This document shows positions 33,531 through 45,902 of a DNA stretch of 64,000 nucleotides, one piece after another. The notes below the pieces were generated by a model. The model saw only the letters and a list, made by a program, of their open reading frames with translations. It was not told the origin of the DNA and searched no databases. Numbering within the stretch: position 1 is the stretch's first letter; each line of letters begins with the position of its first letter. Position numbers and translations under genes: made by a program. The stretch comes from Gnetum montanum (lineage: Eukaryota > Streptophyta > Gnetopsida > Gnetales > Gnetaceae). The stretch is taken from positions 153,992-217,991 of the forward strand of contig MNCI01010443.1 of the NCBI GenBank assembly GCA_015680685.1, read 5' to 3'.

Positions 33531-35069
33531 TTTCAACATCAAATTTATAAAAATCTTTATGATATAATTGGTGGATTAAAATATACAAATCTTTAATCAT
33601 CTAACTTATATAGAATCTTTGAGCAAAATTCCTAGATCTCTTTCAAAACGAAATCTTCTTTTAACTTAAACTATTATCTCTAAATATCCTTGTGCTTCAA
33701 GCAAATTTGTCCATACAAGTTTGATTTAAATTACTTATTTGACACTGCACTTGCTATCAAAATCAAATCACATGGCAAAAGCTATATACAACTAATACAA
33801 AAGAAAGAAGTACTTGCTTGGTAGAAGAAGAAACCGTTTTTTAGTAATGTTATTTAAAATGCCTTTATTCTATTTAAAGGATAAAAACTGCAATAGCCTA
33901 TTACCAAAACAATTGCAAAACTTAAAAATTGATTTGCATTTATACGACTAATAAAAGAAGTCCTTATGTTCAATTTGACTTTTTTTATTTTTGTCTTTGT
34001 GTAAATCATGTAAACACCAATAAGGCTAGAGCCACTTGTTGCATCTGTCAAGGAGCAAATATAGTCTATGATTTTGCCTTCTCCTTTTAATGATATTTAC
34101 ACTAAAGGATCACCGTTAAATAATGAAGTTTTAAAAAAATCTTAGATATCATTGTGACGGGATTTAGAATATTTTTCAAGTTTTAAAAACTTGCATTTAA
34201 AATTTTTAAAACTTTTTAAATCATTTTAACTGGGCAAAATGTCTTGTAAATTCACAGCAGGGTTACTATGGCTGGCTTTAATCCGGTTGGCTTTACTCCA
34301 GTTTTCACCGTTTCATCCTGGCTTTTAGGCGAACCGTCGGGAAATCTAATACTTAGTAAGTTATCAATGAAGTGTTAAGTTTTAACTTGGGACTTTACGC
34401 TTTGCGCACTCAGGGTGTACCACACCGGTCAAGACGTCACCTCTTGCTAATGTGGAATTGGATTTCCACCGCACCTGTGATGAGGAGCCACGTAGCCATG
34501 TTTTGGATTTCCCGGTTTGGCCCAGAACATTCATAAATCCTGCTGCATTTAACTTAAAAATGGACCACACTTCTTTTCCGCGTGCAACATTTGCGCCCGT
34601 TCACCTGTCTCAGGCATTTCCAACCCTATAACTCAATCTCTTTTAAAGGAAAATCCACTTAACCTTCTCTTCATCTTTAAGGGAAATATAGTCAACCTTC
34701 TCCACCTTAATAACTAATATCATGTCATACATTACCCAATCAAAATGTAATTTACATGTTCATTGCTTTTAATCGGCAATTTTTGCATATGTTAACTAAT
34801 TCTTCCCTTAGAAAAAAAGCCTAAAGGCATATTATTATGATCATAGACACTTCTACCCAAAGAGACTATTGTTAAAAATTCAACCAATAGAAATGGTTAC
34901 CAATGTATTGGAAGTTGTAACTACCAAACCAATTACATAATGAAAGCCTAATTACCATTTATGGAACAAGGTTGCAAACAAGGTTATCTTGCTATCTACC
35001 TTTATATTAGTACTCATAGAGCCCTTTACCCCTATTTAAAGGACAAGACACAAACATAGGAGGTATGTA
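33531..35069. other. AT-rich unassigned sequence with a GC-richer island
   Basis: Mostly AT-rich. A compositionally distinct stretch at about 34245-34620 has more GC and CpG (for example CTTTGCGCACTCAGG). No gene is recognised; the only frame there, 34382-34570 minus, is 62 residues without a domain. Confidence 0.4.
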
Positions 35070-35420
35070 TTTAGTAGTTCCTAGTACATAGTTATCAGGT
35101 ATCCAAAAACTTTACAAAGAGGTGTGCATTCAATTTACAGTAGGCAAGAAAGAATTTTATTTAATAATTTTATTGGTGTTAAGCCATGGTATCCTTTTTC
35201 TCCTACTTTATTTGGTCTTTGGTCTTTTTATTAATGAACTTGAAGAGTGGATGTATAAAATGCCAATTCATTTTGCAATTACAAAGCAATCCTATTAGAC
35301 TCTTACTCTATGTTGATGATGTTGCCTTAAATGAAGGATCCATAAATGAAGAATAATAATCATGAGGATACCACAAAATTCTACAAGCAACAATAAATCT
35401 TCCTATTAAAGATAACAATG
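35070..35420 (+). pseudogene. LINE reverse-transcriptase relic
   Basis: Across three frames the palm motifs of a plant LINE appear in order: YPFSPTLFGL, FINELEEWMYKMPIHFAIT, and RLLLYVDDVALNEGSINE with the catalytic YVDD at about 35308-35321. This fits the non-LTR pattern of a G-x-x-Q-G-x-P-L-S-P loop followed by LLYxDD. Frame shifts separate the pieces; no endonuclease part was seen. Confidence 0.6.
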
Positions 35421-35645
35421 TGCCAACCTATTTACTAATTTTGTGAAAAATTTTGTTAACAAGTTTCTCCTAAAAATTATTAACATAAGCTAAGGTACAA
35501 AAAGGAATGCTCATCAAAGTTGTAAACTCAAAAGGTTGAACCCATCTCCAAGAAAAATTAGAAAGCTTAAAAGGAATATCTACAAACTTGGATCTTATAG
35601 CATGAGTTTTGTTCAAATTAATTGTAGAAGTAGAGGCTTTACAAT

Positions 35646-36023
35646 TGATGAGAGGTGAGTACCCCTATGCTCAACCATACGAATCACTAAGCATTCACGC
35701 ATGATATAGTAAAATTTCGTGGGTTCTATGTCTTTTAGTACATTGGTCTCTAGGAAGTGAAATTGCCTTAACAATCATTTGTTATCTTCCCAATTACACT
35801 TGTAATATGAAAAGGCATGGTTAAGTGTAATTGAGGCATATCGAATTTATTATTGTTATGTTTTATGTTTTGGATGCGTAAAATAAAGGATGGAAGAATG
35901 AAGTAATTCAATTGCTAATTTAATCTAACTAACTACACCTAACTAATCTTATCATAAGCATTAGTTTCTACTTGTCGTACACATCCTAAACATGTTGTTC
36001 CTTGCATGTTTTATGACAACGTG
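35646..36023 (-). repeat. Partial LTR of the E1/E2 family
   Basis: Starts TGATGAGAGG and continues with TACCCCTATGCTCAACCATACG, close to the E1 LTR edge at 4023 (TGATGAGTGG; CTCAACCATACG). No primer-binding site follows on its outer side. It stops abruptly near 36023, where E4 antisense-gene sequence begins. Confidence 0.6.
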
Positions 36024-36024
36024 C

Positions 36025-39000
36025 TTCCAGAACCCTCAGGGAACTATCTACTGTGTTGGCAGGTGAGTTTTGCTGCCTTGTTCTGCTATGTTTGTGCAAT
36101 GCTGGCCATAGTGGCCTAATGCTAACAGTATGCGTTTGCTACCAGTTCTTCATCAATGAGGATGGGGTTCATGAGCTACCAGGTTTACTGGCTACAACAC
36201 AAATAGCCCTACAGGAGTTCTCTTCTGCTGAGAACCTGCGGGCAGGTGTGATCGGTCAATGCGGGGGTGAATACCACACCTACCCAGGCGTATATTCTAC
36301 CCTCTACAATCAGTGCAAGGGGTAAGGCTAGTTGGATGGGAAGTGGGCAGAACCCTTCAAATTGATCACGATTGAACAAGTTCTGGTTGAACTCCCATAG
36401 TTCCTACTACCATACTGACCTGGTAGGTTGAGTAGTAAGTGCCACATGTTTAAGTGTCTTTGCAATCTTTGAATTCTTTGTGGTTTTTGCTAAACATTTT
36501 TGTGGAACTTTTGCAGGGGCGAGGAAGCCTCAAGAGGTGATGATGGTAACCACTGAGGCACAGGGGACGAATGTCTACTTCAAGTACGGGGAAGTAGAGA
36601 CGAGCCACCGCTAGCTAAACGACGAGCCCTTGGACTCCCTAGTCCAGAACATCGAAAAGGTGGGGCTTATGGATCTATTCCTAGCCTCAAATCTGAACGT
36701 TCCTACAACCGAGATGCTCATCATGGTCAAATCCATTTTCGACAAGATGAGCCACTTTCGCCTGTGTGTGCATGGCGTGCAGGTGGTCATTGACATCAAT
36801 GACCAACTGTTCGTGGATCTGTTCGGTGTCCCTACTGAAGGCATTCTGATAAGGTTGAAGTCCAAGATGGAGTTCACCCTTTAGAAGAAGGACATTCAGG
36901 AGTGGTTAGGGCTCACCAAGGAGTGTAAGGGGCTCCCTATGGAGAAAATCAAAGAAGGTCCAGCCAAGGAGTTTTACCCTATTTTCCGTGCTCACACATT
37001 CCCCCAGATGCTTACCCAGGGAAAGGTCCTGGGGCTTGAGTAGGCCTGGATAATGTGTGAGGTTATGGAGGAGGAGACCCATTACAACTGGGCCAAGTCT
37101 CTATGTAAAGGCTTGTAGACTGAGATCTTAGGGCACCGTATGAAAATGGAGTCTCGTTCCAACATCCATTATGCCTTTTATATAGGCTGCCTTAAGCGTT
37201 TCATGGAGTTCCTGGTGGTTCAGGAGAAAGCATTATGGGTCATGTGAAATCGTGACTAGATTTTGAGATCATGGATCCGCCAGGTCTTTTGTACCATCCA
37301 AGCCCAAGATCCACTAGAAATAATTGGGGAGTCATTTTCTGTAATGACTAAGGATTGGGTGGCCCGCAACGTTCGTGGCCAAGAAAGTGTAGGAGAGACA
37401 CCCCCCATTGTGGATGGTAGTGTATCACGGGATGAATGTTTCATAGCTAAGATTGTGGCCAGCAAGTTGCATCAGAAGAGGTCTTCCCCAACTAAGGAAG
37501 CCCTTTGCGTGGAGGAGGAGGAGGGGCGAAGACTGTGGCTTAAAACTACAGAGGATGTGACCTCCTATTGGTAAGTGCTTTTGTTCAATGCTTACTTTGC
37601 TGTTGTCTGCTATGCTAGGTGGCGTAGTGTAGCGTAGCATCTGCCTTAGGCTAACTTGCTTTGAGCTAATGCAAACATATTTTTTGGCCACCAGATGAAA
37701 AAGAAGAAGGCGATGAAGAGGTGTCAGCTCCTAAGGTGGGGATGATGAATAAAGATACAGAGGCCCCAATCTTGGGGAGAAGGGCTCCAATCGAGAAGAG
37801 GGAATCCCCTGTGGCTAAGGCTAGGGCTCTCACTATTAGGGAGAATCCTCCTACTGAGAAGTCTCCCTTGAATAAAAAAGATGCTGGTCTCCTCAAAGGA
37901 AAGGCCACCGCCATCATCTTGCATCAGCAAGAACAGAGAGCGCAATCAGACATTGGCGAGTTCGGTAACATGTCTGCCTTATCATAGTCCATTTTGATCA
38001 TTGCTAATGTGTTTGGTTATCTGACAGGTGCTACCATTGATGCCATAGGACCCTCTCTGATTCATACAGGATCCTGGGCTGAAATCCCTGACAAGTTCAT
38101 GTTTATGCAGGGGATTGTTGACGACATGATTAGTTGCCTTCAACAGGTTGACCCTAAAGCGGGTTAGTAGTGTTGTCTACTCTCGTGTTGCTATGCTAAA
38201 ATTTCTTGCATTTGCTACTTATGCTATGCTAATGCAACTAGTGTGTTCTTTGTGTCATGGAAGCCTCTCGACTCAAATGGGACCCGACATGACCTTTGAA
38301 AGTCAGTGTCATATCCACATTCCCATCAGAAGTGATCAAGGTATCTCGTCGTGCATACTACGAGTTTTACAAATATGCTTTGCACTTAGCACGTTCCCTG
38401 TGGGAGTACAAGTGTACCAATGAGAACTTGTGGAAACGGGTCCAGAAGGCTAAGCAAAGGGAGGTTGACCTGAGGGTTGAGGTGGAGGACCTTAAGTCGA
38501 GGAACTAGTTCCTCATCACCCACAACAATAACAATGAGGACTGGTGCACAACTATGGTAGACCATGTCAGGTTTTGGACAATTGCGCGTCAGAATGTCGA
38601 GACCACCCGCAAACTAATAAAGCAACGGATGTAGATGGACCTATTAGACTAGAAGTGTCAGGATCTAAAATACTTCAGTGCCAAGATTTACGAATGGGGG
38701 TAGACCCAAAGAAACCATAAACATATGTACAAAGATGCTGCTGTGGAGGCATTTACGTATGAAGCATTCGTAAATGCCATTGATGCTTCTGAGGCCTATA
38801 CCAGGTTCAAAGAGCAGGTCAAGATCACAAAATCTCCTAACTGGAAGGTGGCCCTTCCCACAAGAGAGATCACGACTATCTCCTTTTCTCCAGGGCCGCT
38901 AAGGTGGACACTCATTGAAAGGGAGAGAGCTGCTGTAGTAGATGCTGCACTAGGCAAAAGGTGTTGGGTAGATATCATGGCAGAGGAGGTCTGGCATTGC

Positions 39001-39277
39001 CTTGGGCTTGGTTTAGACCATATATCCTTCGAGACAGATGTGGGCCCTTCTTAAGTTAGTTACTTTCTACCGTGTTAATGTTTTTGCTTTGTTGTAGTTT
39101 GCGTTTGTTGCCCTAACTGACCACTTCATCCCTACAATGTAGGCCCCAGGTGAGGGCGTAGCACCCTTAGAGGAAGGAAATGAAGAGTCGATGAGGGACA
39201 AAGTAGGAGAAGGTGATGCACAAGGCAATGATGCAGGAGTGAAAGGCAAAAACAATGTGAACAAAGACAACCCATGA
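36025..39277 (+). pseudogene. E4 antisense multi-exon gene (5'-truncated)
   Basis: Same gene as in E3 and E5. Exons by GT-AG sites: truncated to 36062, 36146-36434, 36517-37570, 37695-37964, 38028-38162, 38264-39054, 39143-39277. The first piece (CCAGAACCCTCAGGG...) is the end of the NIF-like exon. The next encodes FFINEDGVHELPGLLATTQI, then a conserved middle domain (VGLMDLFLASNLNVPTTEML; DINDQLFVDLFGVPTEGI; HYAFYIGCLKRFMEFLVVQE). Then comes an acidic/lysine-rich exon and a charged coiled-coil-like exon (ENLWKRVQKAKQREVDLRVE; KHMYKDAAVEAFTYEAF; AEEVWHCLGLGLDHIS). The last exon is acidic (APGEGVAPLEEGNEES). Several stops are present. AATAAA at 39373-39378, about 96 bases past the stop, is a plausible polyadenylation signal. 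Confidence 0.75.
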
Positions 39278-39372
39278 CTGCATGGGATTTTTTTTTTCAA
39301 AATTTAAAATTTTGGATTTTTGAATTTTTGGAAATGAATTTTACAAACATTGTTTGAAAGACAACAGTTTTG

Positions 39373-39378
39373 AATAAA
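39373..39378 (+). terminator. Candidate poly(A) signal of the E4 antisense gene
   Basis: AATAAA about 96 bases after the antisense stop and before the tandem repeat block. Confidence 0.35.
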
Positions 39379-39471
39379 GTAAAAGGATTTTTTGATACAG
39401 AAATTGATTCTGCACTAACTTGTGCCTTGCATACATGCTGCGCTTTGTATAAAATGATCATGCTTTCATGT

Positions 39472-39845
39472 GCTAGTTTTAGGCCATTTCGGGCCATTGC
39501 TAGTTTTAGGCCATTTCGTTCCATTGCGTAATATGCCAAAGGGATGATATGTTAACAACTTGAGAAATGACTAACTGGTAACTTATGCTAGTTTTAGGCT
39601 ATTTCGGGCCTTTGCATAACATGCCAAAGAGATGATGCCTCAACAACTTGAACAACGGCTAATTGGTAACCATTGCTAGTTTTAGGCCATTTTGGGTCAG
39701 AGCATAGGATAGTTTTAGGCCATTTCAGGCCATAGAGTAGTTTAGGCCATTTCGGGCCATTGTGTAAATGCACATTGCTAGTTTTAGGCCATTTTTGGTG
39801 GTTGTACATCACTAGTTTTAGGCCGTTTCGGGCCATTGCATAGAA
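39472..39845. repeat. Tandem TAGTTTTAGGCCATTTCGGGCC repeat, E4
   Basis: Eight recognisable units, some separated by unique sequence. Lies between the stop of the antisense gene (39277) and the protease end (about 39960). Confidence 0.88.
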
Positions 39846-39959
39846 GCATATGAGTAGTGTGTGGGAAGGAAGCAGTGGGGTTGCTATGCTAGGAAAAGTT
39901 GCTTCTTGACCCAACATGGGTTGAGTGAGACATAAGGCTAAGGCACTCCACTAGGGCCT

Positions 39960-40744
39960 TTGTCTACATCATCACCTCCCACATAGAAGGGCAACTTAGT
40001 CCATGCATTTTTGTTTTGGGGATCAACTTACTGAGCCGACCCCTCTATCGAGTAGTCAGTGTAAGTTGCAACAAGTGCTTCATTCTCAGAAGTTATGACC
40101 TTTGAGCCTTCTCCCACACCTATGTTGTGGATCTCTTGCATTACTACTTTGTCACCATGGATCACCACTTCTCTGCTTGCGTAAGGTAGGTGGATTTCCT
40201 GGTGTATCGGTGAGGAGACAGCCCTAAGTTATGCTAACCATGATCTCCCCAACATCAGGTTAAACCTAGGCATTTCCTTGACCACGATGAATGTTGCGTT
40301 TGTGGGGAACTGGTCCCCTGCTATGAAGTTTATGTGAACTATTCCCTTTACCAAGAGTCGCGCCCCATTGAATGACCTCAGGCATGACATCTTTGTGGGT
40401 TTGATCTGGTCAACCAAGCCTAGCTTGTCCACAATGGGGAAGGGGATGACATTCATGGAGGCCCCATCATCAACGTGTACCCTTCGGATCCAGTGTTGGC
40501 CGACCCGAATTATGATGAAAATGGGCACCATAATCACTTGATCCCTCTTGGGATCTTTCCTAATGGTGTCATCGCGAAAGGTTAGTTGAGGTTGTTCTGA
40601 ACCTGCAGGCGCGGAGGGAACCATGACCGAGTAGATTGCTCCTTCCTCCGCTGGCATGTCCTCGTTGACTAGAGTCACTGTCAACATGCAGATCAGAGCC
40701 TCACAGTGTGGGATGGATGTCATGATTAGGTCGTACAAGCTCAA
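39960..40744 (-). pseudogene. E4 protease
   Basis: Frame 40744-40229 holds VGQHWIRRVHVDDGASMNVI, LVKGIVHINFIAGDQFP and FNLMLGRSWLA; after a stop the tail continues to about 39960 with IHQEIHLPYASREVV, as in E3 and E5. The active-site D-D-G is the family form. Polyprotein-cleaving enzyme of the element, now broken. Confidence 0.8.
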
Positions 40745-41062
40745 TGTAGTGTTTTTTTGTTTTATAGCTTGTTTGACCTATGTGAGGGCGTCTAAGAGGT
40801 CTTGGACACCCCCTTTTTTCACACTTTCCTCCTCTTCTATTCATCCCAGAAGATGAATTTCCCGAGGAGGGGCAACTTCAGATATGGGTTCAGGTCCTTG
40901 TTGGTAGAGTGATGTAGGCTGCGTAGTCATGTCGACCTTCATATTTGGTGGCAAAGGCAAAGATGTAGGGAGCGAAGATGTAGGCTTGGGGGTACCTTGG
41001 ACAGTACTTCCCTTCAACGTCTCGCCCACGAAGTGGACTTCTCACCTTTTGGGATGAGGAGG

Positions 41063-43713
41063 CTATTCAGCTGTTTTGCATGAGATAGGGGCCATCAAGG
41101 GCATTGGCCCCCTAATGACAAATGGAGCTATAGGTGTTAATGGACGGGACCGCATGGCCTTGCTGATAGGTGGTGCAAAGGTGGATGCCCATGGAGGGAC
41201 TTTCAGGATGAATGGCTGTTGTGAGCTTCGACCAGCTGTTGGTGGTGCTGGTGCACTACACTGAGGCACATGGACAACGAATGGCTGCTGGGGTGGCCTA
41301 GGGTCACTGTCAATGCCAATGGAATTGATGACATAATCAGCATTGTTGGCATTGAGGGGATCTGTATAGACATACATAGATTAGTTTTCAGAGCACACTG
41401 GGTTGCTTTCGTCCAGCACCAGTTTCCCCTGGTCGATTAATCTCTAGATGTCATCCTACAGCGCTAGACAATAATATGTGTTGTGACCACACTATTGGTG
41501 GTAGTCACAAAACCTGTCCAGCCTAAAACCCCTAGGAACTAGAGGCTCATTGGGTAGGGCCAAAGAGGGGTTCCTAAGGAGATTGTAGTAGTGTTGATGT
41601 CTCATGATTGCTTCTTCCGACATCTGCTTGTGTTGGATGTATCCCGCTGCCAATAGCTACTTCAAAATTTTCAAAGGCTTGAGAGGCAGTGGGTGTACTT
41701 TGAGCGGTCTTTGCGCTCAAAGTTGGGTTTGGGTTGTGCAGATGTCTTAGGTGTAGGTGTAGCAGGTTGCAGCATGTGGCCCTATTTGGGCATGGAGTTA
41801 GTCGTGGGTACGATCGATTTCTCGCTATTCTTGCTACCATTGTTGCTAGGTTTGGGCTTGGCCTCGATTGCCACAGTAGCCATTATGGTTGTTGGGGCTT
41901 TACCCTTTTCCTTCTTTGCGAAGGTGTTTTTGTAAGCGATGTAGGCCAGGTCTTTGCTTGCCTCGGCCACATCCTGTATGCTCTTAGTCTAAGCGAAGGC
42001 CTAACTAAGAGAGCGAGGAGCGAGGTAGTACAATTTAGACTTGATGAAGTCGTTCACTGCACCCTTAAAGATGGCTAGCAGGTGGGCCTCCGTGATGGGC
42101 TCGCAAATTTCGTTAAGGGTTGCACTCCAATGCTGAATGAACTTTTGGACTGGTTCTAGAGGGTCTTGCTTCACGCTCATCAACTAATCTAGCATGGTTT
42201 ATGGCTTCAAGTTATACTTAAAGCACATCACGAACTAGATCATAAGCTCTTCCAAAGTTGAAATGGATGAGCATGGAAATGCATGGTACCAATCCAAGGC
42301 TTTCCCAGCTAGGGACATGGCAAAGATGCAAATGATCGTGTGTAGCCATTGTTGTAATAGCAAAGATTCAGACCTAAAGGTGATAAGATGTGCATTGGGA
42401 TCTCCCTCCCCATCATACTTCATGAAGTGTGGGAGAGACATCCTTCAGGGCAGTGTCAAAGCAAGGATTGTAAGGCTGATGGAGTCATCCTAGTAGAAGT
42501 CCATGACTTGTATCATGTCAGACCCAGCAGCTTTGAGGCATTTTATTTCCTTAGTGAAGGTCTGGATGAGTTGGAACGCTTGGTCCAAACCCAATGACAT
42601 TGTGGATGGTTGAGGAGTTACGGAGGTAGCTCCCACCTATGGTATGGAAGGGGTGGCAGTGTGACCCATCAACGGTACCATTGGGACGACCCCCACGAGC
42701 GATGCTTCTTGTGTTTTCCACCACCCTATGAGTGCTATTGTTAGGGCAAAAACTACGAGTTGGGCTATAAGATGGATCACTTGTGTCACCGGCAACATAG
42801 ACCATAGCCCTGTGTTGGGTTGTACCATCTACGAGGCTTGGTAGGCTTGAGAACGGACGTAGTGAGACATCTACGATGGTTGTGGGGTAGGAAAAGAAGC
42901 AAATGGGGCCCACAATGTGGATGGGCTGGGACCCACCACAGTGGGTGGAGCAGATGTGAATGTAGGAATGGAGACAGAAGTCACGTATGATTATGAAGTA
43001 GGCACAATATGAATATGTGGTAGGGTAGTCGTGATTGGCACATGATGTGCTATAGGAATAGACTGCTGAACATCTTGCAAAGGGATAGTAGCCGCAAACG
43101 AAATAGGCGAGATAGGCGAGAGAGGGCGTTGAAACGCTGCAGGGTTAACATGGCTTCCCATGGTAGTTGTAGTTGCGGGTTGCAGAGGCGTAGGCATAAT
43201 AACAAAGGGAGTAGTGACAAATAGCAGCTTGGCCCAGAAGGATTGGGTAGGAGGGACAGGAATAAGGTTGGTTGGACCTCCCTTGTCTGATTGGGAATCG
43301 AGTTCCTCCTATTTATCCTGTAAGGCATCATCTTGGTTGGATGCTATGTCCTGTTGCTCTCTAAGCCTAGCCAACTGAATTAGTTGGTCTAGAAGCCTTT
43401 TGTTTTCCTGTGTCAAAGGTAAGGAAATGCTGGGGGTAGGAACAAATTCCTTCCCGTTACAGTAAGCGAACTCGAAGCTATGTTTGTATTTGAGTTCATG
43501 TACATCCAAGGATAGATTTACATGTACCTTTGCATAGAGGAAGCTGTAACGCTCGTGTTGCTGGGCCAATCCCTCAGGTCCTCAGTTTTGCCTTCTAAGG
43601 AATCGGCGTGTTTCCAACATCGGGTTTAGCAGTTGTTCGGCACTAGTAGTGCCTTGAATCATGATGGAAACTTCAACATTGAAGGTGTTAGTGGTAGTAT
43701 TTGAAAAATCCAT
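41063..43713 (-). pseudogene. E4 gag
   Basis: The start at 43713 (MDFSNTTTNTFNVEV) aligns with E5. N-terminal domain (QQHERYSFLYAKVHVNLSLD; GKEFVPTPSISLPLTQE), proline-rich linker (43330-42600), capsid (MSLPHFMKYDGEGDPNAHLI; FAMSLAGKALDWYHAFP), then LEPVQKFIQHWSATLNEI and a C2HC-like CDYHQ-x-CGHNTYYC at about 41510-41460. Then YTDPLNANNADYVINSIGI. Several stops. Compared with E3 the order is the same. Confidence 0.8.
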
Positions 43714-43799
43714 TGTTAAGCAAGTAGTTATGCAAAAAAAGTGCAAAAATAACAAGGAAATTGAAAAAATAGCAAAAGGAAGGCTTTACGTCTTGCCGG

Positions 43800-44135
43800 A
43801 TTCTCGAGGAACCATCGAGGCGATCGATCTACAACATACAAAGCATAAAAAACTGCAAGAGGGTGTCGCATCTATGCTAGTGCACGATAGGGTGTAGAGT
43901 GTGTGCAAGACTACTATAAGATAGGTTTAGTTAACTAGTGATAAAAGGTTTTCCATCTCACAAGGTCCCCAAGGAACCGTCGAAGTGACCGATCTGTACC
44001 ACACGCAATGGGGTATAGAATGCATGCAATACTACCATAAGATAGGCTAGTTAACTGGCGATCAAAGGTCTTGTGTTCTGTAGGCCTCTCGAGCAACCAT
44101 CAAGGCGACCGATCTGCACCACACAAAGTGCAAAA
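43800..44135. repeat. Threefold repeat in the E4 leader
   Basis: Units containing GGAACCGTCGAAGTGACCGA and a following TCTRYACCACACR-type word occur at about 43809, 43974 and 44092. Each is followed by text with GGGTGTAGAGTGTGTGCAAG-like sequence. E5 has a single copy near 61950. It lies between primer-binding site and gag, where packaging signals are expected. Confidence 0.75.
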
Positions 44136-44230
44136 ACTCGCAAAAGTGTGTCACGTTTACACTTATGCGTATCAGGGTGCAGAAGACTCACAGAACAGAA
44201 CTATCGTGACACACAGAAAAGGCACCAAAA

Positions 44231-44250
44231 GGCCCTCCTTCTAGCGCCAG
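44231..44250 (-). other. E4 primer-binding site
   Basis: Minus strand TGGCGCTAGAAGGAGGGCC, the cleanest of the three copies, a few bases inside the LTR. Confidence 0.8.
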
Positions 44251-44934
44251 AAAACTATAGTGACTGAAAATGTCAATGGCTGAAAAACACCGAGGGATCG
44301 GCAGGCACGACAATTTTGACCCCATATCCATGGGAGGGCCATGCTAGGTGTGAGTAGATACAGGGTGCCCTGAATGGTCTGGTCGATCAGACAGGGACTT
44401 AGTCAGCGTCTATATAGCCTTTTGCAACATATAGTTTGAAAATGAGAATGAAAGCGCGAAGTAATGCTTAAAAGTAAATAAGGCAGAAAATAATGTAAAA
44501 CACAGTAATAAGCAAGAAACCAAGTAAAAAGCAGTTAGAAAAGTGCATCACTCTAAAGCTACAAGTTTGCTCTCTCAAGATGGATACAGTTGGTTGCACA
44601 ACATTGAGGAGTGTAGAGATCTCGAGAGTAACTAGGGCATGTAGAGCAAAATAGTTGTGTGCTTGGGCGCGAACTCGGGAGTTGACAATGCAAAAATTCT
44701 ACCAAGGTGGTAGAAAGGGAACAAAATAAAATGCCAACTAAAAATGCTAACTGTTTGTAGTGTCAAATAGAAAGCTTACAATGCTCAATGCTCAATGTTA
44801 CAATGCTTGTTTTTTTAACATCAAGGGCCAACCTTGTGTGGAAGAGAGCCAGAAGTGCTAGAAGTGCCAAAAGTTAGAAGGTTCCAACTAAGTCAAAAGT
44901 CCAAAAAAGGTCTTTTGGATGTTGCTCGTTGGAG

Positions 44935-44942
44935 TATTTATA
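44935..44942 (-). promoter_or_regulatory. E4 LTR TATA box
   Basis: TATAAATA on the minus strand in CCTATAAATACTCC; the same context occurs in both E5 LTRs. Confidence 0.6.
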
Positions 44943-45179
44943 GGACCAAGGGCACACTAAAGGGGCGATTTGGATGCCACATGCCTCAGGCCCACGTTGA
45001 CTTGCTTATGTTGCACGTGCCATGCATGACTGTTGGACCTACATGACTGTTGTAATGCGAGCCTGCCATGCCGTAACTATGAGCCTGCCATGCCGTAATT
45101 ATGCCATCAGCATCTAAAGACGTGTGCCAACGGTCCAATTAGGTGAAGTGCATTGATGTCGCACAACCACCCTCAGCTT

Positions 45180-45640
45180 TGTTGTGTTTCGTAGCGTAGC
45201 ATGTCCGACGTAGCGTAGCACCTTGTCACACGTTCCGCTACATGTGGGCTACATACTTGCTATGCTATGCTACGCTATGTAGCGTAGCGATTGGCCTTAG
45301 CTGCAAAAATTTTTCCAATTTGCAAACTTTACTTCCTGTATTGTGAGACTTGCAAACTTGCTGATTCTACCCTTTGAGCTACCTTCTGTCTCTTCTGCAA
45401 GATTGCTACGCCTTGCTACAGCATGTAGCTCAATGTAGCGTAGCAGCAAACATGGTCCACTGCTTCCTGACGGAAAGGGACATTGCTGAAGGACTTGAAG
45501 TTGGGCGATGGAACTAGCTGTATAGCTTTTACCATGCTACGTAGCGTAGCGTAGTGTGCTGCTTCATTCTGCAATCATTTTCTAAAGCTTGGTACGCTAC
45601 ATAGCATGGCATAGTGTAGCGTAGTAGACTTCATGACTTA
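45180..45640. repeat. GCTACGCTA / TAGCGTAGC cluster, E4 LTR
   Basis: Repeated TAGCGTAGCA, GCTACGCTAC and CATAGCATGG words, many paired as inverted repeats, all upstream of the minus-strand TATA box. Confidence 0.9.
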
Positions 45641-45902
45641 GAAAACTTGTCAAACTATTTCGTGCATCCTGAGCGCTGCTGTTAACTTTATACATAGTTT
45701 TTGAGCAGGCTGTCGGCTAGGAAAACTACCTAGGTGGATAGGTAGAATGATCTATAGAGCCTATTTACACCCAAAGTAGAAAATTTTCCAAAGCAGCCGA
45801 CCTGAGTTTAGAGCATTCTCCTCCCAAAGAACTGTCGTAGCGCTGCATGAATTGCAAGGCTTGGTGAAGCGAGAATGACTTCGAATTTTTTGGGGTGTTT
45901 CA

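Larger units (their letters stand above)
36024..45902 (-). mobile_element. E4: truncated minus-strand LTR element
   Basis: Relative of E5. It has the 5' LTR (44256-45902), primer-binding site, leader, gag, protease, a tandem repeat block and most of the antisense gene. The left side, with the first antisense exons, polypurine tract and 3' LTR, is missing: homology begins inside an exon at about 36024, right next to a foreign LTR fragment. Confidence 0.85.
44256..45902 (-). repeat. E4 5' LTR
   Basis: About 1.65 kb. The right edge GGGGTGTTTCA matches E5 LTR ends. The left edge should be TGTAG but reads TATAGTGACTG here (decayed). Contains the perfect inverted repeat GCTACGCTA-TG-TAGCGTAGC at 45269-45288. 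Confidence 0.82.

Noticed and set aside
34560-34600. E2F-like or ABRE-like sites marking a host promoter
   Set aside because: Single short words without a downstream gene; expected by chance.
36025-39277. The antisense gene as a host gene invaded by retrotransposons
   Set aside because: The same gene lies at the same place relative to gag-protease and the tandem block in three separate elements, so it travels with them.
41574-42078. Plus-strand ORFs over E4 gag
   Set aside because: Opposite-strand shadows of the capsid region; the minus frames align among E3, E4 and E5 while the plus frames do not.
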